From Marsupella aquatica (lineage: Eukaryota; Marchantiophyta): a stretch of DNA of 64,000 nucleotides. Of this stretch, positions 54,890 to 64,000 are shown in pieces. The first letter of the stretch is position 1. Every line of letters starts with the position of its first letter. The DNA lies in NCBI GenBank assembly GCA_973895155.1, contig OZ316893.1, forward strand, positions 124,001 to 188,000, written 5' to 3'. The notes below the pieces were generated by a model. It was not told where the DNA came from. It was given only the letters and a program-made list of their open reading frames with translations, and made no database searches. Position numbers and translations under genes: made by a program.

Positions 54890-54999
54890 TGTTTAACGAT
54901 CTCCTTTGGCTCTTGTGATTCTCGTTACCTCTCAAAGCATCTTAAAAGTACTCATCGTGAACATGCATCCAGCACGAGGCCCATTTGCACATTCACCTA

Positions 55000-55245
55000 A
55001 TTGTCTTGTTTAGGGAGTTATTACCAATCTTCTACTGTGCGCTATTGACGCAAAAATACCAATGCAATGAAAGATGGTGGGGAAGAAGTGGAAAAACGCT
55101 TCACAAAAGGACGTTACAAATAATTGTGATGCAGGCCATGGGGTCGTTCTGCTGCAACGGCCGGAGGCTCGGGCTGCGAAGAAGGGCCATGCCCAATTGT
55201 CAATGCTCTACAAGGATCCGTCACACCGCCGGTATAACAGTGGGG
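55000..55245. other. Interval without a recognisable gene
   Basis: Short frames only; nothing supported. Confidence 0.3.
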
Positions 55246-55247
55246 AT

Positions 55248-55975
55248 TCGAGGGTTTAGGGTTTTAGGGTTTTCAGTTTAGGGTTTAGGACGGTGGGCAA
55301 CAACGATGAAAACGTGGCACGAAACAGAGGGTGCGCAGCAGGTGGTTTGCCCCAAAGTCTAAGCCGGCTGAAACACAGCCATTTACGGTCCATTTTGTCA
55401 CCGGAAAACCCATAGGACATGGATCTTGGTAGTGAACCCGAACAGGACTACAGTAGTCATCAACCAAGGCTATGCACGGGAGTTGTGTAGGGCGGGTTGG
55501 ACATTCCGCAGTCCAGCAAGGATGGATGTCCGGAACAACAAGTATGATGATAAGCATCAATTGGACTAGGCCATTGGTTTAGTATGAGGATGGTGGCGAG
55601 TTTCAGAATTTCTTGATGGACCCCCATGGCAAGCTCCTTCTTTCGCGGACCCCCATCATGTTTAATGCAACGCAAGGTAAAACAGCTATACCCAACCCTA
55701 ATCCAGCTAAACTAGTCGTAAAACGACCGAAATTCATCCCTTACTTGACTAATGGTAATCAGAAACCTAAAAAAAATGAAAACATGAGGGAAAATGAAAA
55801 CCCTAAACCCTTGGGACTTGATGTTACCCTAAACCCTAAATCCACCAACGAGAGGCTCATTGAGAGAGAGAGACGAGTGGGAAAGTTGAAATCAATCTAT
55901 AAACCCTAAACCCTCAACACTACTATGCTTTCAAATAAGGGTACACTGATTCGGAAAACCCTAAACCCTAAACAC
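55248..55975. repeat. Cluster of interstitial telomere-like motifs
   Basis: TTTAGGG-type motifs on the plus strand at 55,255-55,290 and CCCTAAA-type motifs at about 55,800-55,860, 55,900-55,915 and 55,955-55,975. The change of strand between 55.29 and 55.80 kb is noteworthy. Units are scattered, not a continuous telomere array; some may be telo-box promoter elements (AAACCCTAA). Confidence 0.55.
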
Positions 55976-56638
55976 TTCATTGAAATGCTAGGCTCATTGA
56001 AAAACCTCCATCAAAAAGCTTCTCGAGCAATTATAAGCATGAAAGGTTTTATCAAGGGATGAGATGGAAATTTGAGATCAATCTCGTCGATGGTTTCCAG
56101 ATAGACATATATAGGGTATATAGGTAGGGACACTATTTGGCTTTCTTGTCTCATTAAATTGAAATGTATTTTTATGTTAATCAGGCCTAGTCCATGCTTT
56201 AGTCATGTACTGTTTGGAATTTAGTCACTTAAATTTTTTTCATTTCCTAGTTTTTATCAGGTCCCCTATATTTTACTTATCATTTTGAGGGGCATATTCC
56301 TTACTTGCATGAGAAGGTTCGACCCTTCAACCAAGCAACTAGTGTTCTATTTACTGATGAGCGCACCTTATATGCCCATTGGATATAAAATTTACATTGA
56401 TCATGGTTTATTCATCAATAGGTATCACGAAAATAGAGAGCCCGAATTTGAGCAGAAAACTAGAAAAGCACACAGTTCAAGCCCTTCTCTTTGAATCATA
56501 AAGTGCCTAAAGTATTGTACCTTTCTCACTTTTGAAGAGTTGTGTAGTTTTTTCATTAACTTTGTGATGCCTAGACAGGAATCACTCGGCCGGTTAAGTG
56601 GGTAAAGCAGGAAGGCACCCTAGGAACACCTTAGTATA
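55976..56638. other. Interval without a recognisable gene, possible promoter of the following ORF
   Basis: AT-rich until 56,570, then GC rises at the start of the long plus-strand ORF. A TATA-like ATATATAGGG lies at about 56,108. Nothing coding supported. Confidence 0.3.
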
Positions 56639-59600
56639 GTGACAAAACAAGGAAAATATAAACAATTAGGGGCAACCATGGAACCCGGGCCGAGGCCGGA
56701 GGTAAGGCTAAGGGTGAAAACCCGATTAGGGTTAGGGCGCGTTAAGCGTCGGCGGCTAGGAAGGATCAACGGGAAGAAGGACCGGCAAAGGAGAGGGGTA
56801 AGGAGCGCTTGCAGGAGATAGTGGCTCATTTGCGAGCACGAACTAGGCAGACGACTACGGGAGGCCAACTACTGTCAGCTGCTTAGGCAAGCACTCGGGG
56901 AGAGAGTAGATACCGACGATCAACCTAAGGAGGGTATGAGCAACGTCAATCAAGCGGCACATTTCTGGGGATGCCTGTTCGAACGGGCAACTGAGTACAT
57001 CAAGACTTACGAGGACGAGGAATCAGAAAGGGCAGCTCGAGAACGGCAGGAGCTCGCTCGATTGTGGGAGCTGCAGAAGACGGCTTTCTTAGGAGGCGAA
57101 CTCATCAAGGACGAGTTCCTGTGGACGCCTACTTCCAATCAACTCGACGATCTTCTGTTTTGCAAAGACAGCGTCGTTGGCATCCGAGAGGCCATCAAGA
57201 ACTGCAACGACATACACTGGGAATTAAAGGGTAGCACGGAAAGGTGGACCCAGGCAACGGTGCTAGGAGAAACCTCCACGGCAGCAGAGATGAAGAGGAA
57301 GGGAGCCGTCAACGATGAAGCCACCCCGGCAAAAAGAACGAGGTCGGCGGCACCAAAGAAGCCAGCCGAGCAGCAGAGCAGGAGGCAGGGAGAAGCCGAA
57401 GAGGAGGAGGTCGATCCCATCAAGGCCATTCCAACCAGGGATGACACCTGGAAGGGCTGGGCGGCAACCCTACCGGTGGAGGTGCAACTACATTTTGCAC
57501 GGGAGGAGGATGCATGCTTTACGGCCATGCAGACCAAGAAGTACCAAGGCTTCATGGCCGGATCCGGCTTGGAGGCCTTTGTAAGATTACCATGGCTGAA
57601 GCTGGAGGTACCGGAGTCAGACCTTTTAGAATTCGTGGGGTCATGGGAACCTGAGACCAATTGCACGAGGATATATGGGAAGGATTTCTATCTTACTCCC
57701 AAGGTAATTGCCGAAGTGTTTGGCCTGCCGATAGGCAATAAGACCAAAGTTGATACCAGGAAGACCTTGCCTGACAAGGAGTTCCGGTCGTTCCCCGGGC
57801 CATCAACGAAGAATGGCTTCTTCCGGAACACCTGCACCAACCCGCACATAGGAGAGATGATCGACTTCTTGCGGGTGACCATGCATTATAACTTGCCGAG
57901 GGCAGAGATCGGCAAGGCACAGGTCTATCTGGCAGAAAGGCCAGACCCAAGCCGGGACTACAACGGGTACCTCCTCAACCAATTGAAGAAGATCTTAAAG
58001 GAGGAGCAGCAGGTAATCGGCATGGGGAGCGTGTCGCAGCTTGGCTATCACATGCCGCTGTTGTGCCGGTATGCCAGAGGTCAGACTTTTGCCCCGGTAC
58101 TTCCCCTACAGGTAAGGGCACCCGAGGAAGCTCCAACGCCGAGGCCGTTGGCTGAGAAGCCTCAACCACCTGTTAGTCCTACGATCGAGCAGGTGTTTAG
58201 GCCCAGGAAGGAGGACTTGCCGATGCAGCAACCAGGCATGCAGAGTCTGCTGAAACTACTGGAGAAAGAAAAGAAATCGGCATCGGCAACAACAACGGCA
58301 ATGGCAACAATGCAGGACACTACTACAGAGGTAGGCCTACACCGGCTCACAAGAGAAAACCCCTTTGCTGGAGACAAGGAGAGAATCAGGCCGGAATCCA
58401 AGCCAGGTGTTTGAATGTACGTGGGAACCTCAAGCTCCGAATCTGAGGCAGAATTGCCTGAAGCTCCTACCGACGAAGAGGAGAGGGAGAAGCCGGACGT
58501 CCAAGAGGTAGAGGAGGCAGTGGAGGACTGCAGCCATGATAATTCCGGCTATGGGTCGGACCATCACGTTCCAGGAGTAAGGACCTGTGGCCGGTTTGTC
58601 CCCACACTTCCAAGGGTAGTGCGAGGGGACCCCAACCAGCAGAGTAGCCCTGAGTCTCCCCCACCAGATGTTGCTCCCCCGAGCTTCGACGGCATAAAAC
58701 AGACGGTGCAGGAATTTCAGGAGCGAATCAAGCAGGAGGAGGAGGCCGCCCTGGCTAAGGAAAAGGATTTACCAGGAGGAGATTGGCCGGAGGACATCAG
58801 GCGGCTAGCCGAAAAAGGAAGCAAACCTCTAGCCATGATTGAAGAGATCCGCAGGACGGCTTGGGAGCAGAGGCCACGATGGGCGATGCCGATCACTTCT
58901 ACTTACTCCACCTACGCTAAGAATAGAGCCATGGAGTATGGTGAGATGTGTGGGGAACTTGCGCTCGGCATCTTTGGAGAGGAGTTGGAGGTAGGACCCT
59001 TTTTCCATAGGGAGCAGTTGGAGAAGCACCAATTAGAAGAAGCGGTGGCTTTAGAGAGAAGCAAGAAGGACGAGGTCATTCGGCGGCTTAGGAGGATGGA
59101 AGCCGAGATTGAAGATCTAAGGGCGGCCAAGAAAGCCCAAGATGAACTGCGGATTAAACGACATGAGCTGAACATCATGCAGGGGCAGTTGGACACCGCG
59201 CAGGCTGATAATCAGAATATCAAGGATAAACTGACTCAGACGCAGGAAGAGTTGGCCGACACGATCAAAGAGAGGGAGAAGTGGAAGCAAGAGCTGAAGA
59301 ATACAGAGGAGGCCCACATAACAGCCAACAGCCGGGCCATGGCGGAGACCCAAAGAAAGGAATGGGCGTTGAAAGGGGAGCTCGAGAAAATCCGCGGAGC
59401 CCTTGAGCAGAAGGAGGCCGAGTTAGGGAAATCCTATCAAGGGATTATGGCGCTGCAGCAGGAGCTTGCGTCCCTGACGGCCAGCTTCAAGGCCGACCTA
59501 AGGGAGAAGGACGAGATGCTCGAATAGACTTACGCCAAGATGAACCAGATGGAGTCTGTCATCATTGCAGAGCTCGACAAGGAGCTAAGAGCAACCCGGG

Positions 59601-60205
59601 AGGAGAGGGCTACCTTGAAGAAGGAATTGGAGGAAGCCCACAGGGAGCAGGAGGAGGCCAAAAACGAGCTGGAGGGGGCACGTAAGGACTTGGATGAAAC
59701 CCAAGAGGAGTTGGAGGAAATCACGAGGAAGATGGAGAACCTACAGCGGCGGGCCGACAACCAAACAGAGCGGCTGAAGAAACAAGCCGCAGTATTTAAA
59801 TGCTTAGCTGCAGTAGGTCCATCTCCCGTTGGGACAAACCAGTTACCAGGGGTGGTAATTGCCGAAGGACAAGCCGCGCCACCTGCACCAGTGCCGGAAG
59901 TAAGTGGGAAGGGGAAGGGACCAGCTGCCGAGCCACCAACGAAGAAGAAGCAGAAACCTTCAGGGTCAAGGAGTAATACGACTTCACAGGCCGTGGTGAT
60001 CAAGGAGGTAGACCCAGCACCGACCCCAGACAGGGTCACGGCTAAGGATCCAACTACCCTAGGGGAAGGGGAGGCCGAAGCCGAGGGAGTGGCTGAAGCC
60101 GAAGCCGTGGGAGTGGCTGAGGCCGAAGCCGTGGGTATTGCCGAGGCCGGTGTCGAGGCTGAAGCCGAAGGTGGACTCGGTCAAGGGCAGGTAATCTGTC
60201 AGTAG
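56639..60205 (+). CDS. Plant-mobile-domain-like / coiled-coil protein, one frame with three in-frame stops
   Basis: A 1,189-codon frame broken only by TAG (56,819), TGA (58,412) and TAG (59,525), with no frameshift. From Met at 56,936: a helical N-terminus (AHFWGCLFERATEYIKTYED), a basic NLS-like PAKRTRSAAPKK (131-142), and a globular region (about 210-375) with LPWLKLEVPESDLLEFVGSW, FYLTPKVIAEVFGLPIG and NPHIGEMIDFLRVTMHYNLP. This resembles the plant mobile domain (L-x-F/E-x-W-x-P-E-T..L-x-x-V-x-x-L-x-G-L-P). Then an acidic Pro-rich linker, a very long coiled coil (about 58,700-59,800, E/K/Q/L heptads), a KKKQKPSGSR basic patch and an EAEAVGVAEAEAVG repeat tail. Likely Gag-like protein of, or a gene captured by, a mobile element. 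No enzyme domain. Confidence 0.6.
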
Positions 60206-60209
60206 GCGG

Positions 60210-61237
60210 GCCAACGGCAGTGGCTGAGGAGGAAGTGTTGGGGGCGTCCATTGAGGATCCACCACCGGTGTCGTGACGGTGCAAGGGCGCCGTTCCTTTT
60301 AGGGAGGGCGGACGTGGAGGGAGGAGGCGTGAGTGGGCAGGGCGGGCGCGGATCTCCACGTTTAGGATTAGGATTAGAACTAGGAGCGGCCCTGACACTT
60401 AGCTTAGTGGGATTGCGGTTCCACTGGTAGGAGCAACACTTGTGCTCCTGCCTTACTGTACATAGGTAGATTCGGGCAAGTAGATTACTGTCAGGTAGAT
60501 TAGGCTTACGATGCAAAGAATGGCGGATCCACTACCAGGATAAGTACCTGGGCAGCGGGGAGCTCAGGGCCTCTTCTTTAGCAAGTTTTTAGTTTGCACC
60601 AGCCGGGCTGGGATCAAGTAGTACGAGAAGCTCTCGGTTAGTCATACAGTGACCCTTGTGTATATTCATGTTTCCTCATGCCTAAGAGCTGAATAGAGTT
60701 GGCCTCACGGCTTAGTTCGCAGAACTTGTGTATGAGATGTACTGTTTGTATGGCAAGTGCATGGTATGACTCAGTCAGAATGAGTCATTTTGCTATTTGT
60801 GTGTCGCATTAACTTGTGTGAAGAGTGCCCACATCAACAGAAGGAAGGAAAGTAAGCAGGGGAGTGAGAGTTGGATGTGTCGAGCTGAGAGAGGTCTTAG
60901 CGGCTTAACCAAGCCTATTGGGGATCATTCCGGCGGCGGAATCCAAACATACCTAACAAGACGGAGGGGAAGACAGGGGAAGACAGGGGAAGGCCTATAT
61001 TAGGCCGGCTACGTATCTCATGACCCGATGAAGGATCTGTCCAGTATATGTGTGTAAAATGTTAATAGTAGTAGTAGAAGGTTAGCAGCGTCCCATGCCG
61101 CTAAGCCGCGGAAACGGCCTCGCCAAGCACGAAACCTGCGGGAATCGGCTTGAGCTGGGGGGTTTCTTGGGTTTAGGGAGCCATGGGACGCACCACAAAC
61201 TTTCATTCTTTCTTTCTTTCATTCGTTTTTTTCATAA
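60210..61237. other. Interval downstream of the long ORF, no gene
   Basis: GC-rich to 60,560, then mixed. GAAGACAGGG is repeated three times at 60,970-61,000 and AGTAGTAGTAG lies at 61,066. It may hold the 3' UTR of the long ORF. Confidence 0.35.
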
Positions 61238-62045
61238 ACTACACTCTTTACAGTAATTAGACTCACACTCTAATTAATGTGAGGTTAGATTTGAGGTAAG
61301 TGACGGTAATTAGGGTGTGTGACACTATGGTATGACTATAATTGTGGTCACAAGCAAAATAAGTTCAAAAAATATAGAATGGACAATAATGAGAGTGTGC
61401 TTATAAAAAATTAAAAACTGTGCATTATATTTGATTACAGTTAACAAAATTTACTACTCAGACAAACATTGGGAAAACATTGAGAAGTGGGTTCAGCTGG
61501 CTCTTCACCTGGTTCACCAACTTCAGGAGCAACTTCAACATTAGCATCAATGTCAAGGTCATCTCGACTCCCTTCAAAATTCACTCGATACTTTGCTATG
61601 ATATTCTGAAGCTCAGGTGTAAGTTGACACAGAGACAAATCGGTGCTCATCATTGAATTTTGTGCATAAGACATGCCATCTCTGTCAACAAAATTGTTCA
61701 CCTCAGCTACAGAGTCCCTTGCCACCCTTGCCAATGGCAATGGCAAAAACCAATCTTTGCTTGGCTTTATCAATTTCCCAGATGTGACCCTTGTCCCAAT
61801 CCCCACATTTTTGGGGTCTTCATTTATCAATTAGCATTTAGCAGCGAGGATAAGCCAAAGGAGATGCAGATTAATTACTAGTTTTATTTTGACATAGTTG
61901 ATTCTCTTTCCCTTGCTCTAGCAAATCCAGCTATGATGGCGAATCCATTCCCGCCAGGTTTATCAATCTGTCAAAATCCTTTCACAAAGACTGACACGCC
62001 AAAACACAAAGACACTTTCTAAGAACATAAACACAAAGAGATGTC
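61238..62045 (-). mobile_element. TIR DNA transposon, copy 2 (3'-truncated or diverged)
   Basis: Starts ACTACACTCTTTACAGTAAT at 61,238, with subterminal TTGAGGTAAGTGACGGTAAT as in copy 1. Runs colinear with copy 1 through the coding segment and on to TAGCAAATCCAGCTATGATG and AACACAAAGAGATGT near 62,040. The right TIR was not found. It lacks the Helitron nested in copy 1, so that Helitron inserted later. Confidence 0.7.
61441..61830 (-). CDS. Conserved ORF inside the TIR transposon, copy 2
   Basis: 129 codons, less damaged than in copy 1: NEDPKNVGIGTRVTSGKLIK, SYAQNSMMSTDLSLCQLTPE, AKYRVNFEGSRDDLDIDANV, then VGEPGEEPAEPTS; the very C-terminus differs (frameshifted relative to copy 1). No recognised domain. 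An acidic C-terminal tail is shared by both copies. It could be the last exon of an accessory transposon protein or a captured host fragment. Confidence 0.5.
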   Translation of the reverse strand: MINEDPKNVGIGTRVTSGKLIKPSKDWFLPLPLARVARDSVAEVNNFVDRDGMSYAQNSMMSTDLSLCQLTPELQNIIAKYRVNFEGSRDDLDIDANVEVAPEVGEPGEEPAEPTSQCFPNVCLSSKFC

Positions 62046-64000
62046 GTTGGTTCCAGTTTATGGTTACAACGTGTACCGGCCAATCTAGGAACATTCATTT
62101 CGGTTGAGTTCAATTCTCAGAGCATGCGAAGATTCTGTGCCACAGGATTGGGAAAGGCAGTTGGAGTGCAATCCGTCGAGAAAGCGGACAACAATGCGAG
62201 ACCGATCGCAGGTACGTTGATGAGGTCATAATAATTCGCACCACCTCCTGTAAATCCATGGAATGGATCTGAGGAATTTTCTCAATATATTTCCTCTTTC
62301 GTGCCTTGTGTAACAGGTTGATCTGAAAGACAAGTGGTGCAATTTGGAGATGAGGTCCAACAAAGTATGACAAGCTGAAGCCATCGACCCCACATACACG
62401 TACATATTTTATTACACATTCAAAATGCGGTCACACAATGTATATATTCCAAAAATTCTTCCTTTCAAACCAGCTATGTATGAGCACGACCCCAGAGTAC
62501 AGCGGGCTCTATTTTTGATAGATTGGTTTTGTAGTAGGTAGCATTGGCGCAATATGCGCTACACTGTAAAGCTTTAGGATTTAGGCTTTAGGGTTTAGGA
62601 AAGAATGGAGGGAGTTGGCCTGTAGGGCGTGCTTTTCCCGACTATCGAGTTGGTTTTTACAATCTATGTATGACAGCGGAACTAAGCCTCTATTTTGTTC
62701 AATGCAAAGCCTTCTCATTGGACGTCTTATAGCCATTCCAAACCCGATGACAAGAATACACCGGATTGGGTTCCGTTGAGTCAGCAGAGGCCGTACTAGC
62801 ACTGCAACTGCTTCAGAAGGTAACTGAATTCATTCACCGATGTGGTAAGTGAAATAACTTGCGGCCAAAGTTAGCTCGAGTCTCAGCCGGTTAAGTACTG
62901 TTGTGTTGTGACCAGTTTTGTGTAGTCAGATCGGCACTACAGATGGATACCAATCGAACGAACCTGAACTCACTCTGTTCCATCCACGGTCCAGAGCTAC
63001 CCTCCATTGTTTTATCGAAACTCGACACAGCAATCTAGAATTGCCCTAGCCGCTGCCATTTTACCCACACCACCAGTATATGATCCAAAAAACAAATTTT
63101 CCATACAACCCTAAACCATAAATCCTGAAAGGGATAACATAGAGCTCAAATCGGAGCTTCACCAAATTGGCCATTGAAGACCCAGTTTCAATTTGGCCAC
63201 CTCTTGAACCCTAAACGAACCATCAAAACAATGACATATATTCGTTGTCACCACACACCGTGGCAACCTTCCTTCTATTTCCCCAAGCATGATAAACAAG
63301 GGGACCTCTGTTGAATATTCAATTCGGGCTGAAGAGTCTCTTCAACCAACCAACCATAAAGTCAATGATGATAATGATACATCTCATTTTGTTTGACCGA
63401 AACCCAATTTTGGGAATGCTCGGCCCTCTCGTAAATATGAGGAACGTCACCGTAACCCGCCGAGTGTATCTAGAGGACAACGGTAATGTACACCCTAAAA
63501 TCTCACAAATAGTGTCAGATCAAAGCTTCTCTCATAAGTCTTGGAAGAAATACAAAAAAACTTAAAAGACAGATTGCTTTCAAATATGACCCTCTAATTT
63601 GCCGCACGCGATGTCCGGCTTCAGCGGAAGTCAGCCCTAAAAACGTCCGCCACCTCGAGACGAGCGATACAATAATGGGGCAAACATAGTTGGATAAAAA
63701 GTGATTCGAGCAATTCGCCAAAATTGTTCCGGCACCCGAACGAACGATACAAGTTTCGGAAATTAACTGTGGTTTTGCAAAGGTGTCCTTCCGTTCATTT
63801 CATGTCGAGCAGAAAGAGGTCTCACGCAGAGACTACTCAAAACACTGCAGTAATCGATGGCTCAAAAACCATTACAATAGCGGCAGAGGCCAACATTCGG
63901 AACTCGCGAACGGACACAGCTTACATTACTCAATTTGAGAGCATCTTCCGGCATGCCAAATGCCTGGGTATGGTCCGAATGGGTTGCGATATGACCTTGG
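62046..64000. other. Interval without a recognisable gene
   Basis: Telomere-like TTTAGGATTTAGGCTTTAGG at 62,574 and CCCTAAACCATAAATCC at 63,110. All frames are short and motif-free. 63,590-64,000 is richer in CG and may be the edge of a gene outside the window. Confidence 0.3.

Noticed and set aside
57139-57666. 175-codon minus-strand frame
   Set aside because: Antisense of the long plus-strand ORF, Ser-rich by complement.
59530-60039. 169-codon minus-strand frame rich in Ser/Leu
   Set aside because: Antisense of the E/K-rich coiled coil of the 57-60 kb gene; composition explains it.

Overview
This window looks like nuclear DNA of a green-lineage eukaryote, most likely a repeat-rich streptophyte such as a charophyte alga (Chara-like) or an early-diverging land plant. 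The evidence is TTTAGGG-type telomere motifs, a copia element primed by plant initiator-Met tRNA, many small Helitrons with CTAG/T ends, GT-AG introns, plant-mobile-domain-like genes and a plant-type glutathione transferase exon. Two gene families I know mainly from fungi and algae (C2H2/OrsD-recombinase-RecQ and TET/JBP) favour an alga over a flowering plant. The species is inference. No rRNA, tRNA, operon or CRISPR was seen.

Layout. 1-2.4 kb: Helitron 3' ends with ~35-bp minisatellites, including a head-to-tail Helitron junction at 335/336. 3.8-4.9 kb: possible solo LTR and a TCATTG-rich tract. 7.2 kb: a GST-like exon, followed 40 bp later by a complete 6,047-bp Ty1/copia element (7,422-13,468, minus) with LTRs that appear identical, a perfect 5-bp target duplication, PBS and PPT. 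16.9-18.3 kb: 3' end of a decayed LINE. 18.6-22.3 kb: a broken plant-mobile-domain-like gene split by a 2-kb repeat. 23.6 kb: another Helitron end. 26.9-30.5 kb: small unrecognised ORFs and an RPA1-like gene with an intron. 30.7-32.4 kb: eroded coiled-coil ORF.

33.3-37.7 kb holds the most unusual locus: a minus-strand intronless gene encoding C2H2 fingers, an OrsD-like zinc domain, a tyrosine-recombinase-like domain and a RecQ-like helicase, preceded by four iteron-like repeats. One homopolymer frameshift and one in-frame TGA break it. 38.3-39.6 kb: second copy of the 2-kb repeat. 40.5-46.9 kb: Helitrons, a 746-codon unrecognised gene, and a three-level nest (Helitron inside a TIR transposon inside a Helitron). 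47.4-49.7 kb: Helitron end and third copy of the repeat. 50.2-50.9 kb: small spliced gene. 51.5-54.1 kb: decayed LINE with ORF1 and RT. 54.3-54.9 kb: TET/JBP-like dioxygenase remnant whose distal iron-binding His is Pro. 55.2-56.0 kb: interstitial telomere-like motifs. 56.6-60.2 kb: long plant-mobile-domain/coiled-coil ORF. 61.2-62.0 kb: second copy of the TIR transposon.

A cross-cutting pattern is that otherwise open long frames are broken by ten isolated stops, five TGA and five TAG and no TAA. That is what single C-to-T changes at CGA (CG context) and CAG (CHG context) would give, and suggests methylation-driven mutation of mobile DNA.
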